This document shows positions 12,170 through 24,429 of a stretch of 64,000 nt of DNA, in pieces. Numbering within the stretch: position 1 is the stretch's first letter; every line of letters begins with the position of its first letter. The position numbers and the translations under genes are program-made. Source of the stretch: Gaeumannomyces sp. JS-464 (Eukaryota; Ascomycota; Sordariomycetes; Magnaporthales; Magnaporthaceae). A model generated the notes under the pieces. The model saw only the letters and a program-made list of their open reading frames with translations. It did no database searches and had not been told where the DNA came from. The stretch is from NCBI GenBank assembly GCA_002197995.1, contig NGZR01000001.1, forward strand, positions 15,457,501-15,521,500, given 5' to 3'.

Positions 12170-15100
12170 TACTAATTACAAGTTTAACGACGTAAACGAG
12201 CCGGGATAAGCTACGTTAAAACTCGAGGACTATTTTAACGTTAATTTAAAATACCCCGAATATTTGTACCTTTTTTAAGCAAAATGCATTTTATAAAAAA
12301 TGCAAATTTTATTTACGACTTAAGCTTAAATATAATTTCTTTTTACAAAAAATGGGAAATAAGTTAAAAATTAAGCCCCGTTTAGCATTTTAATTACCAC
12401 GGTAGGAATTAGCCCGGATTGGCAGGTTTACCGCAGTTTTTAAACTTAACGAACGGCATTTAATGCTATATATTACCAGGATATTCGATTAAAAAAATGC
12501 GAAATTGCGAAATGTAAAAAACATATAGCACAAAAAGCGGAAATTTGGCATTAGGAAATTGCACGAGCGTATATCCCGTTCGACCCGGATAAAAAAACGA
12601 ACGTACGGTACTTGTTTTTTTTATTAAAAAATTAAAAAAAATTACCTAACGGAAAGTACGAAATAAAAAAATAAAAAAACTAATAAAAACTTTTATAATG
12701 GTAAAATCGAATTAACCATATAACTTATTAATATTTCGAATGGAATATTAAAAGAAAAAGGTTAAAATAATAATCGATTGCGAAATATAAAGCGATTACG
12801 TATTATTATAAACGGTTAAACGGTATAAAATTTTTACAAAACGGAAATACTAACCGTACTAATTAAAAACGGTTAAAAAAATACCTATCGCTTATAATAA
12901 AAAATAAATCGATTAAAAAACATAACTAGTAGCATTACGCACCCGGAATAAGGAAAACGTCGTTATTATATTGGACGAGCTAAATATAAAAAAAAGAAAT
13001 TTTATTTTCGAAATCTTTTAACTTAGGAAAAATAACTTACGGATAAATTGGATTACCGGCCAAATTTAATAAAAAAAAATTACAAGTAATTAAAACGGTT
13101 TACCAATTACGAACTTTAAACCGTAAGCATAAAAAGTAATAAAAAAAGGTTATAACGGTAATAAAATTTAGCAATCCATTTTCGCATTTAACATTAACAA
13201 ATATACGATTATTTAAATTGGAAAACGATTAAAACGACCAAATTAATATTAAAAAACGGCTCGCAAATGTTTCGAAAAATACCATAAATACGAAAAGTTG
13301 TTTAGGAAAAACCTAAAAACGGTGCTTCCCGAATATAAACCGTTCGATTTTAAAATTAAACTTAAATTAAAAACGCAGTTTAAATATTAAAAGCTATACT
13401 AATTTAACTTTTAATAATAGGAGGTGTTAAAAAAACAGCTATAGGAAAACTTACGAAAAGGATATATTAAACTTTTTAACATTTTAATAAAATACGGGAT
13501 TTTATAGAAAAGAAACGGGACGGAACGAATATATATCGATTACCGCCCGCTAAACGAGGTTACGATAAAAAATCAGTATTTTTTGCTTTTTATTAACAAA
13601 TTGCGCGATAAACTCGGTAAAACCTAATATTTTACGGTTTTAAACCTACGAAAAGCTTACAGCTTAATACGGATTAAAAAAGGCTAAAAATGGCTTACAG
13701 TTTTTAAAATAAAGCTTAAATACTACGAGTTTTTAATAATAACTTTCGGGCTTATTAAGGTATTAGCTACGTTTTAAAAAATAATTAACGATATATTACG
13801 CAAATATTTTAACATTTTCGTTTTCGCGTATTTAAACGATATGCTAATTTTTTCGAAAACGATGGGAAAATATAAGTAGCACGTATATAAAGTGTTTTAA
13901 AAGCTGCTTAACGTAAAGCTTTTCGTTAAACTAGAAAAGTGCGAATAGTATTCGCAAAAAATTGCTTTTTTAAAATTCGTAATTACATTGGATAAATTTG
14001 CAAAGATTTTCAAAAAGTCGAAAAAGTTAAAAAATGGCTTATATTTAAAAACGTTACGGAAATACAAAGGTTTTTAAAAATTTTAAACTTTTATAAACGG
14101 TTTATCCGTAATTATAGTAAAATCGTTATATTATTTACGAACTTTACTAAAAATAACCACTAGTTTTATTGGGAAAGGCGGGAGTAAAAGGCTTTCGAGC
14201 AATTACAAAACGCCGTATTAAAAAAACTAATATTGGTATTTTTAAACCTAAAAAAACCTTTCGAAGTTAAAACCGATGCGTCGAATTACGCGATCGGCGG
14301 TTAACTTAAACAGCGAAACGATTAAAAACGGTTGCACTTTTGTACGTTTTTTTGCAAAAATTAAACGGATTTAAATTAAATTACCAAATCCACGATAAAA
14401 AACTTTTAATAATTATCCGAGCATTTAAAAAATAGCGATTACATTTTTACGAAGCGAAATACCAGGTTATAATGTATACGAACCATAAAAACCTAACACA
14501 TTTTACCATAAGCAAAAACTTAAATAAGCGATAAATTTGTTAAAGCGAGTTTTTGCAAACCTATAACATCCGGATCGAAAATCGAAAAGGGTTGAAAAAC
14601 GGCCAAGCGAACGCTTTAAGCCGACAATTGAACTACTAGGTCGCAATACCTAAAAAACACGAGTAATTTTAGCGGAAAAACCAAACGGGTTTTTAATCCC
14701 GGCATAAAAAATACTCGCTAAAACGGTTCGATAAGGAAAAGTTTAAACTTTAAAAAAAATTTAACAAGTTTACAGCCAATTGGCATATGGCTACCAAAAC
14801 GTAACTAAAACATAAAAACGGCTATAATAATATTACGGGTTCGCAAAAACTTAAGCCGAAATACAAAACGCAATAAAAATTGCGAAAACTGCGCTAAAAA
14901 TAAAGCCAGCAGGCATAAGCTTTATAGGCTTTTGCAACCACTGCTAACGCCGAGCGAAGCATGGTAAAAAATTACTATAAATTTCGTTATTAAACTTTTT
15001 TAATTTAAAAAACCGATAATTAAGCAAAATACGATAATATACTGGTAATAATAGATAAGCTTACCAAATATGCCTTATTTTTACCATATAAAAAAAGCAG

Positions 15101-15990
15101 CGACGTTACGAAACTAGCGTACGTTTTTATTAGGCACGTAATAGCGGAGCACGGCACGCCAAACCGCTTAATTACAAATAAAAACAAGCTATTTATAAGC
15201 AAATTTTAAAAAAAGGCTTACAAGTAAGCTAAAAACGAAGCATTCCTTATTTATAGCTTACCGCTTTTAAACAAATGAATAAACGAAGCGAACGAACTAA
15301 ACCATAAAATAATATTTACATTATTACGTTAATTATAAATAAAACGATTAGGTGTAACTATTTCCTATAGTTTAATTCGTTTATAATAGCTTAATCCACG
15401 AAAGCATAAAAATTACGCCGTTTTATGCGAACTACGAGTTTACGCTTATAGCGTATAAAGAACTTAAGGCAGGAAAACATGCCTTAATAGCGGAAGTATA
15501 AGTAACGAAGCTTATTAGGTTGCATAAACACCTCCAAACAAAGCTAAAAAAAGCTACGGCATCGCATAGCTATTTAAGCAAATAAAAAAAAATTAAAAAA
15601 CCGACTTTTAAAAAAGGGGATAGCGTTTATCTTTTTCGACGGAATATTAAAATAAAACGACCGAGCGATAAGTTAAACCATAAAAAACTAGGACCTTTTA
15701 AAGTGCTAAAAAAGGTTTCGAACGTAAATTATAAATTTTAACTACCGCTAATTATAAAATCCCACCCGGTTTTTTATATTTCCTTATTCGAATTAACGTT
15801 ACCAGGTTTTAAAAGCGACGAGTTAGTGGAAATCGACCTAAAACAAAAGTACGAAATCGAAAAAATCCTAAACTATAAGCTAAAATATAAGCCTAAAAAG
15901 TACTTAATTAAGTGGAAAAAGTACGGCTACGAGTAAAACACGTGGGAAAAAAAACCAACTTTAAAAATTGCCAGGATATTTTACGAAGGT
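12170..15990 (+). pseudogene. Pol relic of X2: RT, RNase H, integrase, chromodomain
   Basis: Reverse transcriptase at 13540-14060 (YRPLNEVTIKNQY, AYSLIRIKKG, FGLIKVLATF). The active-site box at 13828-13842 reads YLND instead of YLDD. RNase H is at 14150-14640 and the integrase zinc region near 14875-14930 (NCENCAKNKASRH). Integrase core follows at 15020-15250, with the region typical of HESTGITPF-like sequences degraded near 15400. A chromodomain lies at about 15850-15960 (KYEIEKILNYKL, KYLIKWKKYG). The chromodomain places the family among chromoviruses. Region 12170-13400 probably includes protease but is too decayed to assign. Stops throughout. Confidence 0.85.
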
Positions 15991-16292
15991 ATTAGTTAAA
16001 ACAATTATAAAAAGGTTAGCTAGCAAAAAAAACGGAAAAGCGACGATTTTTTTTTTAAAAACACCCGCGATATTTCCAAAAAAAAAACCGCTAATCCCTT
16101 TAGCCTAACCGGAAGTTAAACCCGGGATTAACAAAATGGGTGCTATAAATAATACCGTTTTACCACTGGGTTAAAAGGAAGCAGCATTTACCGGAGCCAA
16201 ATAAGGCAAACGAGTTTATGCCGAACGGTTAGCAAAAAAAAAAAAACCAAGTAAAGCTTAAACGGAACATTTTATTAAAACCTTTTTAGCAC

Positions 16293-16362
16293 GGTCGTGC
16301 CGGGATTCGAACTCGAAACCTCGGCAAAAAGACCAAAGCCACGCCTAATGCGTTACAGGATT
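16293..16362 (-). ncRNA. tRNA-like sequence in the 3' module of X2
   Basis: On the minus strand there is an internal B-box (AGTTCGAATCC, complement at 16303-16313) and an A-box-like TAACGCATTAGG near 16345-16356. The presumed T-stem pairs at four of five positions, with the fifth an A that would be a G before RIP. The first seven bases (AATCCTG) and the last seven (CACGACC) pair at six of seven positions if the two leading As are read as decayed Gs. A 4-bp D-stem ACGC/GCGT closes an unusually short loop. The anticodon arm is unclear, so no amino acid is assigned. It could be a captured tRNA relic or a pol III element. The equivalent place in X3 is 29874-29944. Confidence 0.5.
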
Positions 16363-16395
16363 TAAAGGAGTTGCTAAAAGGAGTTACAACTTACT

Positions 16396-16869
16396 TTAGT
16401 TAAAAAGGGCAAGCAGGTTTAAGTTAGGATTAACCCCGGGCATTTACCAGTCGAAAAAAACGGCAAAAGCCACGAATGGCCCAAACTGCGAGGCAACCTG
16501 GTGGGCTTCCCGGTCGGCCTCCTCCCGTTCGATACGCTTTAACTTTTCCACAGCGTTAATACTACGACGGATTGCACGCATTTTCTTTTTAAACCATACT
16601 TTTTTTTATTTTCGCAAACGCTTTAGCTTATTATTTAAAGCACGGCGCTCGTTATTTAAAGCGCGACGTTTTTTTTCTACCGTTTTAACCTCCGCTTTTA
16701 TTTGCTGGTATTGCAGGCCGATAAAACGGAACTGGTCGGGGAAAAGGCCCAAAATGTTGCAACCCGAGCGGTTTCGACCGAAACATTCCACGCATTGCGA
16801 CGAGTTTTAAAAAAAGGCCTCGCACTTTTCACGTTTTAAAACCTCGTAATAAAAAAAGCAAAAAGGCAT
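16396..16869 (-). pseudogene. Antisense Cys-rich coiled-coil ORF of X2
   Basis: Minus-strand reading (gag-pol is on plus) beginning MPFCFFYYEVLKREKCEAFF. It continues with a second cysteine cluster (CVECFGRNRSGCNIL), then a long charged coiled-coil stretch (KTVEKKRRALNNERRALNN; later KLKRIEREEADREA) and a tail PFVAFAV. It spans 157 codons with three stops of RIP type; 16606-16791 is fully open. The same protein is readable in X3 at 29394-29853, also opposite to gag-pol. The function is unknown; the Cys cluster plus coiled coil suggests a zinc-binding oligomeric protein, which is inference. Confidence 0.7.
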
Positions 16870-17073
16870 TTTAATAAAAAAAAAACGATTTAAACGAGCA
16901 AATCCTTGCGTTAAAAGGTTTTTTTCGCAAAAAGGCGTTTTCGCACCCGGCTAAACATTTTATTAAAATAAAAAAGGGATAGGAAATGGTAAAAAAGGAA
17001 AGTACTTACTATTAACAAAAGGCGGGGCGACGAGATATAGCCAAAGGGATTTGGCTTGGAAAGGGAAACCTAA

Positions 17074-17231
17074 TATTACAACCACACGTAAGGATTAAAA
17101 GCGGGGTAAAAACCTAATAACCCGGGACGTTAAAAAACGCTAAGTTAAGTGCACTTCCACTCCGCTTTTAAAAAATTACGTAACTTAATAGCTTGTTTAA
17201 ATTAAATCTTTGGATTTTTAAACAAAGCTAT
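17074..17231 (+). repeat. Divergent LTR-like start at the 3' end of X2
   Basis: The sequence before it (GGGAAACCTAA) is identical to that before the 3' LTR of X3, and it begins TATTACAACC like a decayed X LTR. After 11 bases it stops matching the X2 5' LTR, keeping only a weak resemblance (TTACGTAAC block). It is truncated by Y at 17232. It may be a variant LTR from recombination between subfamilies. Confidence 0.45.
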
Positions 17232-17417
17232 TATAATAAGCTAAGCTAATAGGTAGTAGCTAATAGGTGCCGAAATAATGTTATGTTATAAAATAAAAAG
17301 CAAGGGAAAAAAAAGCAGTTTCCTTTTTAAAAATTAGCTTTCGTTATATAAGCAACAAAACGGCTTAAAAGTAACCCCTAAACCTATAACCCGTACTACT
17401 AGCACGGAACTATAACA
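17232..17417 (-). repeat. 3' LTR of Y (186 bp)
   Basis: Starts TATAATAAGCTAAGC and ends GCACGGAACTATAACA on plus. It matches 24430-24615 over its whole 186 bp, with differences almost all C/T or G/A. It abuts the truncated end of X2. Confidence 0.85.
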
Positions 17418-18204
17418 TAATTTTCTTTTCCCAGTTTATTTTTCGTTTTGCTTTTAAAAGGTTCCCGGCTGGTTTTTAAACCGAAGCTTCGTTTTTTTAC
17501 AATTAGTCCCGATTTGAATGGTTTTTCCGTACTAGTGTTTAGTCGTCCTAATGCACCGTCCCGGTTTAGCCGCTGTTTGGTATAAAGCGTCGTTAAACGT
17601 TTTCGAACGCGTATTTTGCTATCGTTATTTGGGCTTTAATATCGATTTGTTTAAGTATCACGTGCGGGTTAAAGCGTGTTTACCTTTGCTCGGCTATATA
17701 TCGTTAAGTTATTGCTTTTACGTTAACGTTGTTTTTATTTAAGTGCTATATCGGGTTAAAACGTGCCTTTTTTTTTATCGGTGCTAGCTTAGCTTTATGT
17801 TATATTTTAAACGCGCTTTTTTCGTTTTTTACCTATTTCCTTTTTTACTTAAGGTTTTTAAAGAAAAATTTCCACCCCGCGTTTTTTGCTTTTTTTTCCG
17901 CTGTAATACCCACTTCCATTTTTCGCCGTACTCGCTCCGGCTTTATTTCGAAACGCGCTCGTTTTTCTTTCGCGTTTTTCAACCTCGTTTTCCTTATTAG
18001 CAATTAGTTTTCGCCGTTTTTAATTTATTTCGCCCGCGCTTTTTATTAACTCGAAATTTTCATTTTTTCGATATAACGATTACGTCGGCTAATAATGGTA
18101 TCGGTAATTCGCCGCGTTAAGGTTTTAGCAATTTAAACCTTTTTAATCGGGTATATGTCGCCCGTATCCTGTATGCTTTTTTATTTAACCCGTGTTTTTT
18201 TTTA

Positions 18205-18585
18205 ATATAAAAAAATAAGCAAACGGTTTTTCGCCGTCGCGTTATCGATTTGCACGAATTGCAAAGCGATTTTAATAACGACGAACACGCGGTTTCCGAC
18301 CATATCGATTTCGAATGTAATAATTGCTTTTCGAAGGTTAAAACCACCAGGCAAATAGCGTGTGTTAAACGCCGCCCCGGCCAGGTTTATAACCGTTACC
18401 GTCGTGGTAAATCCAAGCTTTATTACACTTCGGATACCGCATACGCGCATTCGCCGTTTTTACACCGTGCTCGCCGCGATATGCTCGCGTTTACCATTAA
18501 TAACGCGCATTACGAAATTAAAAAAGTTACTTTTAGTAAAAGCAAACGGTTTATTTTTATTCGCCTTTTTTTACTTATTTACTAA
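18205..18585 (+). pseudogene. Possible antisense ORF in the 3' region of Y
   Basis: Plus-strand open reading of about 120 codons, opposite to Y gag-pol and located between integrase and the 3' LTR. It reads VIDLHELQSDFNNDEHAVSD, then ECNNCFSKVK and basic/aromatic sequence to a TAA at 18583. The residue mix is hydrophilic and codon-like, unlike the antisense reading. No family is recognised, and the true ends are uncertain. Two further plus-strand open stretches (17729-18007, 18737-19114) are rich in Phe and Leu and may be chance products of T-rich decay. Confidence 0.3.
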
Positions 18586-19299
18586 TATTAATAACGAAAG
18601 CTAAACCGCGCTAATTAAAAGCTGGCTTAATAGTAAGCTTAAAACCAGCCGGGTACGGGCAACGAGCTCGTTTTACTTTCCATTTTAAACACTCCCTTTT
18701 ATCGCGGTTAAAACTAGCAATAAATGCAAAACTATTTTGCCCGCGGTTTTTAATTTTTCGCTATACGTTACGAACCCGGTGTTTTTCCTTTTATTTAAGC
18801 GTTTTTTGCTTAACCCGCGCTTAATATTAATACAAAACGGCCTCGCGTCGTTAAAAAGAGCGCGATACCTTATTTTTAGCCGCTATCGGCACTTTTACGG
18901 ACGTTATACGCAATGGCCCCGCCCGTCCCGCGCTTTTTACCCTAGGTTGTTTTTTTTAAAAAAGTTTCGCGTTTTACGCGTTTTATTCGGCCCGTTAACA
19001 AGCTCGCGTCGCCGATTAATGCGCTTGCGTGGAACCGTTATCGCATTTAAAAGCGTTAAAAGCGTTTCGCTCGCGAAGTTATTAAACGTTAGTTTTAATA
19101 AAAATGCTGCGTAAAATGTGTTTTTTAACGCTAGCGTTAACGTGTTAAATAAAAGCGGATATTATAACGCGTATAAATAGGGGTATGGTTTATTTACGTA
19201 TTATTTTTTTATTATTAACGTTTTAACTTTTCGTTTTTGCCGTATTAGGCCGGCGTACTTACCGTAACGAAGCCGGCGTGCTTTTTTTTATTTTGTAAT

Positions 19300-22200
19300 G
19301 TTAAGCTTATATGCCTAAGTGGTTAAAGTTCGGTACGTGCCTTTTTTTTATTTTAATCGTCGCGTACGTTTAACGCTTTTTTTTCCAAATATTAATTCGG
19401 GCTAACCCGCGTAATTAATTCTTTTTTATAATAGCGCGTTACGTTCCCGTTTTTTTTATCGCTTGCCCGCATAACGCGTTTTTAACGTATTTTTATTATT
19501 ATTTAAGTAAACGTTCTTTTAGCTTTTTGCGGTTTTTATTACTGCCTAAATGCGGTTTATCGTTTTTTTAAATATCGCTTTATTAAGTTTTAAACTCGTT
19601 TAACGCCGTTATTTTTTCGAAAAACTTTAATATGTATTAGCTTACCTTATCGTAACTGGTTTATTTTATTAACGCTTATTTTTTTCCTTTGCTTTTAACG
19701 TTTTTTACAACCAGGATTTTTTTTATTAAATGCTTTTTTTTTAAAGCTTTCCGTTTTTCGGTAATAGTATTAGCATTAATTCGGGTCGCGTATCGGTATT
19801 TTGCTAATTTAAAAGCGGGTTATCCGTTACGCGTTATACCAATTCGATATAAAAATTAGGGTAAATACCTTTTAATACGTTTAAAGTAATATTAAATAAG
19901 TTAAAAATTGCTATTATTTTAAACTTATTTATTACTTAATTTAGCTTTTTATTAAGCCGGTTTATTTTTATATTAGGAAATAAAAGCTAAATTTTATCGC
20001 TTTTTTTAAACATTTTTATTAAGCGTTAAAATTTGTTCGCATTAGCTTTTTATGTTATTATGTAATTGCTATTACGGCCGTAGTTATTTTTAACCCTTTT
20101 TTTAAATATGCTAAAAACGCGGTTATTTATCCCTTTTTACTTGTTGTTAACGCTTTAATTACTAACGCTTTTTTAAGTAAAAGGTCGATATTAAAACCAA
20201 ATAACAATTGGTTAAAATTAAACCCCGTTATAATTAAATTTCGGTTATTTAAAACTAATTAGGAAACGTTTAAATGTAAAAACCAGTTTTTTTATAAAAA
20301 ACGATAAAGCATTTTAAATAATATTATATTTTTTAATTCGCCCGCTTTATACTTCCGTGTATTTAAAAGTAAAACGCCGTTAAAAAAAGCTAGTTAATAC
20401 TTACCTAAAAGCAAAATTTTATTTAAAAATTTCCAATTTAATTAAAACTTTTATTTGAAATAATATAGTTAAAAAATCCCTGGAATTTCCACTACGTATT
20501 TCGAAATTATATCGCGCATTTTTAACGCTTATTATATGCATTACTTCGAACTAAACGTATTTAAATAATTTGTTTATAATTACTATTAAATATTTTAGGT
20601 TTTTTTTCGTTCGCGGGCAATTTCGTTATAAAATCGATTAAAATTGTTTTCCAATATTAATCCGGTATTAAAAAGGGGCTAAAAAAACCTTGTTTCGTTA
20701 ATTTTAAAAGCCGGGATTTGCAGCAAATGTCGCAATTACGTACAAAACGCGTTACGTCCCGTGCTATACCTTTCTAATAATAATTTCGGCATAATATTTT
20801 AAACGTGTTATTTCTGCCTACGTATTTTAAAATTAGTAAAGCGTAAACTTTTTAAATTACTATAATTATTAATAACTTTTAATTAAAAAGCTATAAACGT
20901 TTTTTATATTACAAAGCTTTTTACGCGTTAATAAAGCAGTTTATAATTTATGCTTTAATATCGGTTTCGGGTGGAAACTTACGCGCGTTTTATCGAATTG
21001 CGTTTAACCTCGTTTTATAAATGGAGTTTTAACGTAACGCTTTTTTTTATAGCTTTATTATATTCGTTTCGCGGAAAAAATGTATGCTTAATAGCAAAGT
21101 ACTAAGTTCGGGGCAGGCAGGTGTTATTTTCGTAATTTGCGTTTTTTCCGTTTTTATATGGTTACGATAGTTACGAAGTAGGTTAGGCAAAAAATTATTA
21201 TTTTTCGAAGCATTATCGATTCGTTTTGCTTTTTTCAGGATAAAACGTTTAGTAAAATGGCGTATTTCCCTAATTTATATTACAAATCGTAATCGAATTT
21301 TAATAATATTTTAATTTAACGCATTTATTATTTGGACATTTTTCGCAGTTTGGAAAAATATTTTAAAATTTTGTAATTTATTTGGATTAAAAATGGTTTT
21401 TTAACGTTTCGGAGTTTTAATTCCCATATTTTAATACAAACGATTACGGCTAATAGTTTTTTATCGTGGATAATATAATTTCGCTAGCTATTTTTAAGCT
21501 TTATTAAATAAAAAGCGATTAATTGCTACATCCCGTTTTTATTAAATTAGGAAAAGCATTTTCCTAATATTGCGTTAAAATAATCCGTTTTAACCTTCGC
21601 GTTTAACTCGAGGTTTTATTAGGTTGAAATAAAAGCGCGTATAAAAGCTAATTTAAGTTTTTTAAATGTTATATCGACTTTTTTTTATCCAATTAAACGG
21701 TGTTTTTTTTTTCGTTAATACCACTAATAGTATTATTAAGTCGGAATATTTATCGATAAAACTTTGGTAAAAGTTTGCGAAATTTAAAAATTTACGAAAT
21801 CCTTTTAATTTTTTTAGCGCCTTTTATTTGCGAATAGCACGAACTTTTTCCGGGTTTGCTTAAATTCCTTTTTTTGCTTTAATAATAAAGTTTAAATATT
21901 TAACTTTTTATATTACGAATTCGCTTTTATCCAAATCCAAATTAAGTTTAGCTTTGTAAAACCGTTAAAAAAAAACTTCGCGTATTTTATTTATATGGTT
22001 TTTACGTAACTTTAAAAAAAAATAAGCACGTTATTTAAGTAAGCTAATACGAAATCGTTTAAAATGTCGGTTAACACGCCGTTAATATAGCGTTAAAAAG
22101 TGGCGGGGGCGCTTGCTAAGCTAAATAAAATACCAGCTATTTAAATAAGCCGAATTTTATGCGAAATGCAATTAAATGCTCGTTTTTTTTTACCACGCGT

Positions 22201-22950
22201 ATTTTGTAAAAAGCGAAGCGTACGTTAACTTTAATAACCCATTTCGCCCCGGTTAAAAAGCGGAATGTTTTTTTTACTAACGAAAGCGGGTAACGGTTTT
22301 GCTATATAATCGCATTAAACGCGCGGTAATTTACGTATAAATGTTAACTATTTATCGCTTTTTTTACTATAAGGATTAATATTGCGGCCGGTAACGAACT
22401 GGTTTAAATTTAACCCTTATTTATTAAGTTTGTAATTTGGCGGCGTAATTTTAAACGTTAGTTTTTAAGCATACTATATAATTAGTTATAAAAAAGCTCC
22501 GGTTTATTTCCGTTATTGTTTTTTTTAACAGGATGTAATGGTTTAAATTGCCCTAATATAACGGTAAAGCTAATGTTTTGCTTTTATTAAAAAGGTTCGT
22601 AAAATCCCGCAATTTCGGGGGTAGTTTAGCTATGGTTTAAGTTGGTTTGTAATTATTACGGACGTTAGCAAAATCCGTATTATTTTTTTTAATAACGTAA
22701 TTGCGAATTCGTATTCGTAAGCTGGGTTTCGGCGTTATTTTCGGCACGTTACCGCGAAAATGCTACCGATTACCATATTTAAACGTTTACCGCTATTTGG
22801 TCGAATGCGTAATTTTTGGATTAACATTTTTTAATGGCTTTTATTCGAAAAAAACCACCCGCCGCGTTTAATTTTACGCGGTTATATTTTATTTATAATA
22901 AGTGTAAAATAACATTTTTAAACATTCCTGGAATAATATAAAATAAAGCA
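19300..22950 (-). pseudogene. Pol relic of Y
   Basis: Minus-strand reading. Reverse transcriptase at about 21600-22400 includes LASAPATF and an active-site box decayed to AYLNN near 22045. The integrase zinc region near 20690-20800 reads NCDICCKSR, followed by a block resembling the usual PIPDRYW...IDFIT. The integrase C-terminal region runs to about 19300. Stops occur throughout and all fit C-to-T or G-to-A. Confidence 0.75.
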
Positions 22951-24400
22951 AAAATACCTATTTATTTAAATCCAACTTACATTTAGCGATATAAATAATC
23001 GCCGTTAATATGCGTTTTAAAACTGTGCTAATTTATTAGGGCTTTCGAAGTTAAAACTTTTTAACCCCAATTTTTACCGCGAAACTTTCGCTTATCATTA
23101 CGTAATAATCGCAACCGGAATTCACTTATACATTAACGAATTTAACTAAATTAAATAATGCTAAAATTAAAAACGAAAGGCCGTTTATATTGCGTTTAAT
23201 TTCTTTTAACTCGTTTTTTACGTTTTAAAATATGTTTTTCAAATTATTAATTTGTTTTATTATCGCGGCGTTCCTTTTTAATTAAACCTCGTATTAAAAG
23301 CTATTTTTTTATATCGGCGCCGGTTGTCGTGGTTTATGCCATTAGCGCGGGTTTAGGTCGAAACGCGTTATAATAGCGATACGCCCATTTTTCGTATTTT
23401 TAATTACCGCAATTTAAATATGCTTTTATTTCGCGTTGCTAACGGAAAACCTTTTAAAAAACCTATAGTGCTTTAAATTTACGTGCTTTTTAACCGCTAT
23501 TTCCTTTTAAACTTATATTCGCCGCGTTTATTTTTATTATTAATATATCCTCTAATTTGTATATTACGTATTATACGGTGTAGTAAATTGTCGGTTTTTT
23601 ATTAAATTTATTATTTATATTAATCGCTTTTAACGTTTAAACGATACCTCGGTATATTTAAAACTATACCGGCGTAAATGGATTGTTATTTTTCGTTACT
23701 TACCGCGGCGAGTTGGATTTTATTCGAAATGTGTAAATGGAAGTAATTAATTTTAATTCCGTTTGTTTACGCGATACTTTAACCGCAATTAATAAAATTT
23801 TAAACTTCGTAACAAACGAAGCGAATAATTATCCCGGTTCCATTTAAAATATTTTTAATTTCGATAAAGTTTTAGCCTTTTTATAAAATCGTTAAAAATG
23901 GTAACAAAATGGTTAAAAAATTGCAACGGGTTATACGTACCGCTTAATTTTTTAATTTCGTAGTACGAGCGGACCGCTTTTTAAATAGTTAAAGTAAAAA
24001 AAACCCAAATGTATTCGTAGTAATCGCGGTTATTGTTAATTAAATTTCGCGTCCCGGTGTTATTTTATATTTGAAAACGTTCCGTTACGTATCGAAGCTT
24101 TGGCCGTTTTTATTGTAAAAAAAGGGGTTTTTAAAAGGTTTTTTTTTAAAAGCTACGAGCAAATCGCTTGCGAGCTTAAACTAAGCGTTTTGCGTTTCGA
24201 TAATACGGTTTTATTCGTTGCGTTAATTAACGAAAACTGTGTTAGTTTTAATTTAAAACCTAACCACCTTTTTTTCGGATACGGCTAAACAAATTTGTAA
24301 ATTCGCGATAATAATTGCGAGGTTTATTTAGTTTAAAAATGTCGTTGTCGAATAGCGGCGTTTGCCGGTAAAAAGGGAAGGTGAACGATATAATTATAAT
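22950..24400 (-). pseudogene. Probable gag relic of Y
   Basis: Located between the 5' LTR (24430-24615) and reverse transcriptase on the minus strand. Around 23880-24060 it reads NPLQFFNHFVTIF-like and LRIHLGFFYF-like gag sequence when stops are ignored. No clear zinc knuckle was located. The assignment rests on position and weak resemblance. Confidence 0.5.
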
Positions 24401-24429
24401 CCCGCTTTTAGGAAAAATTTTTATAATAA

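Larger units (their letters stand above)
6335..17231 (+). mobile_element. Chromovirus X2, near full length, with nested P3 and P4
   Basis: Order on the plus strand: 5' LTR 6335-6778, gag 6790-7907, P3, continuation 9770-10305, P4, then pol from 12170 to about 15990, then a 3' module on the opposite strand (ORF 16396-16869 and tRNA-like 16293-16362), and an apparent LTR start at 17074. It is cut at 17232 by the LTR of Y. After removing P3 and P4 it aligns in order with X3. The 5' flank is GATG, and no matching duplication is seen downstream. Confidence 0.85.

Noticed and set aside
17729..18007. Plus-strand Phe-rich frame that looks like transmembrane helices
   Set aside because: T-rich decay product; two overlapping frames show the same bias.
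18117..18450. Minus-strand open frames overlapping 18205-18585
   Set aside because: Less protein-like composition than the plus-strand reading; probably shadows of it.
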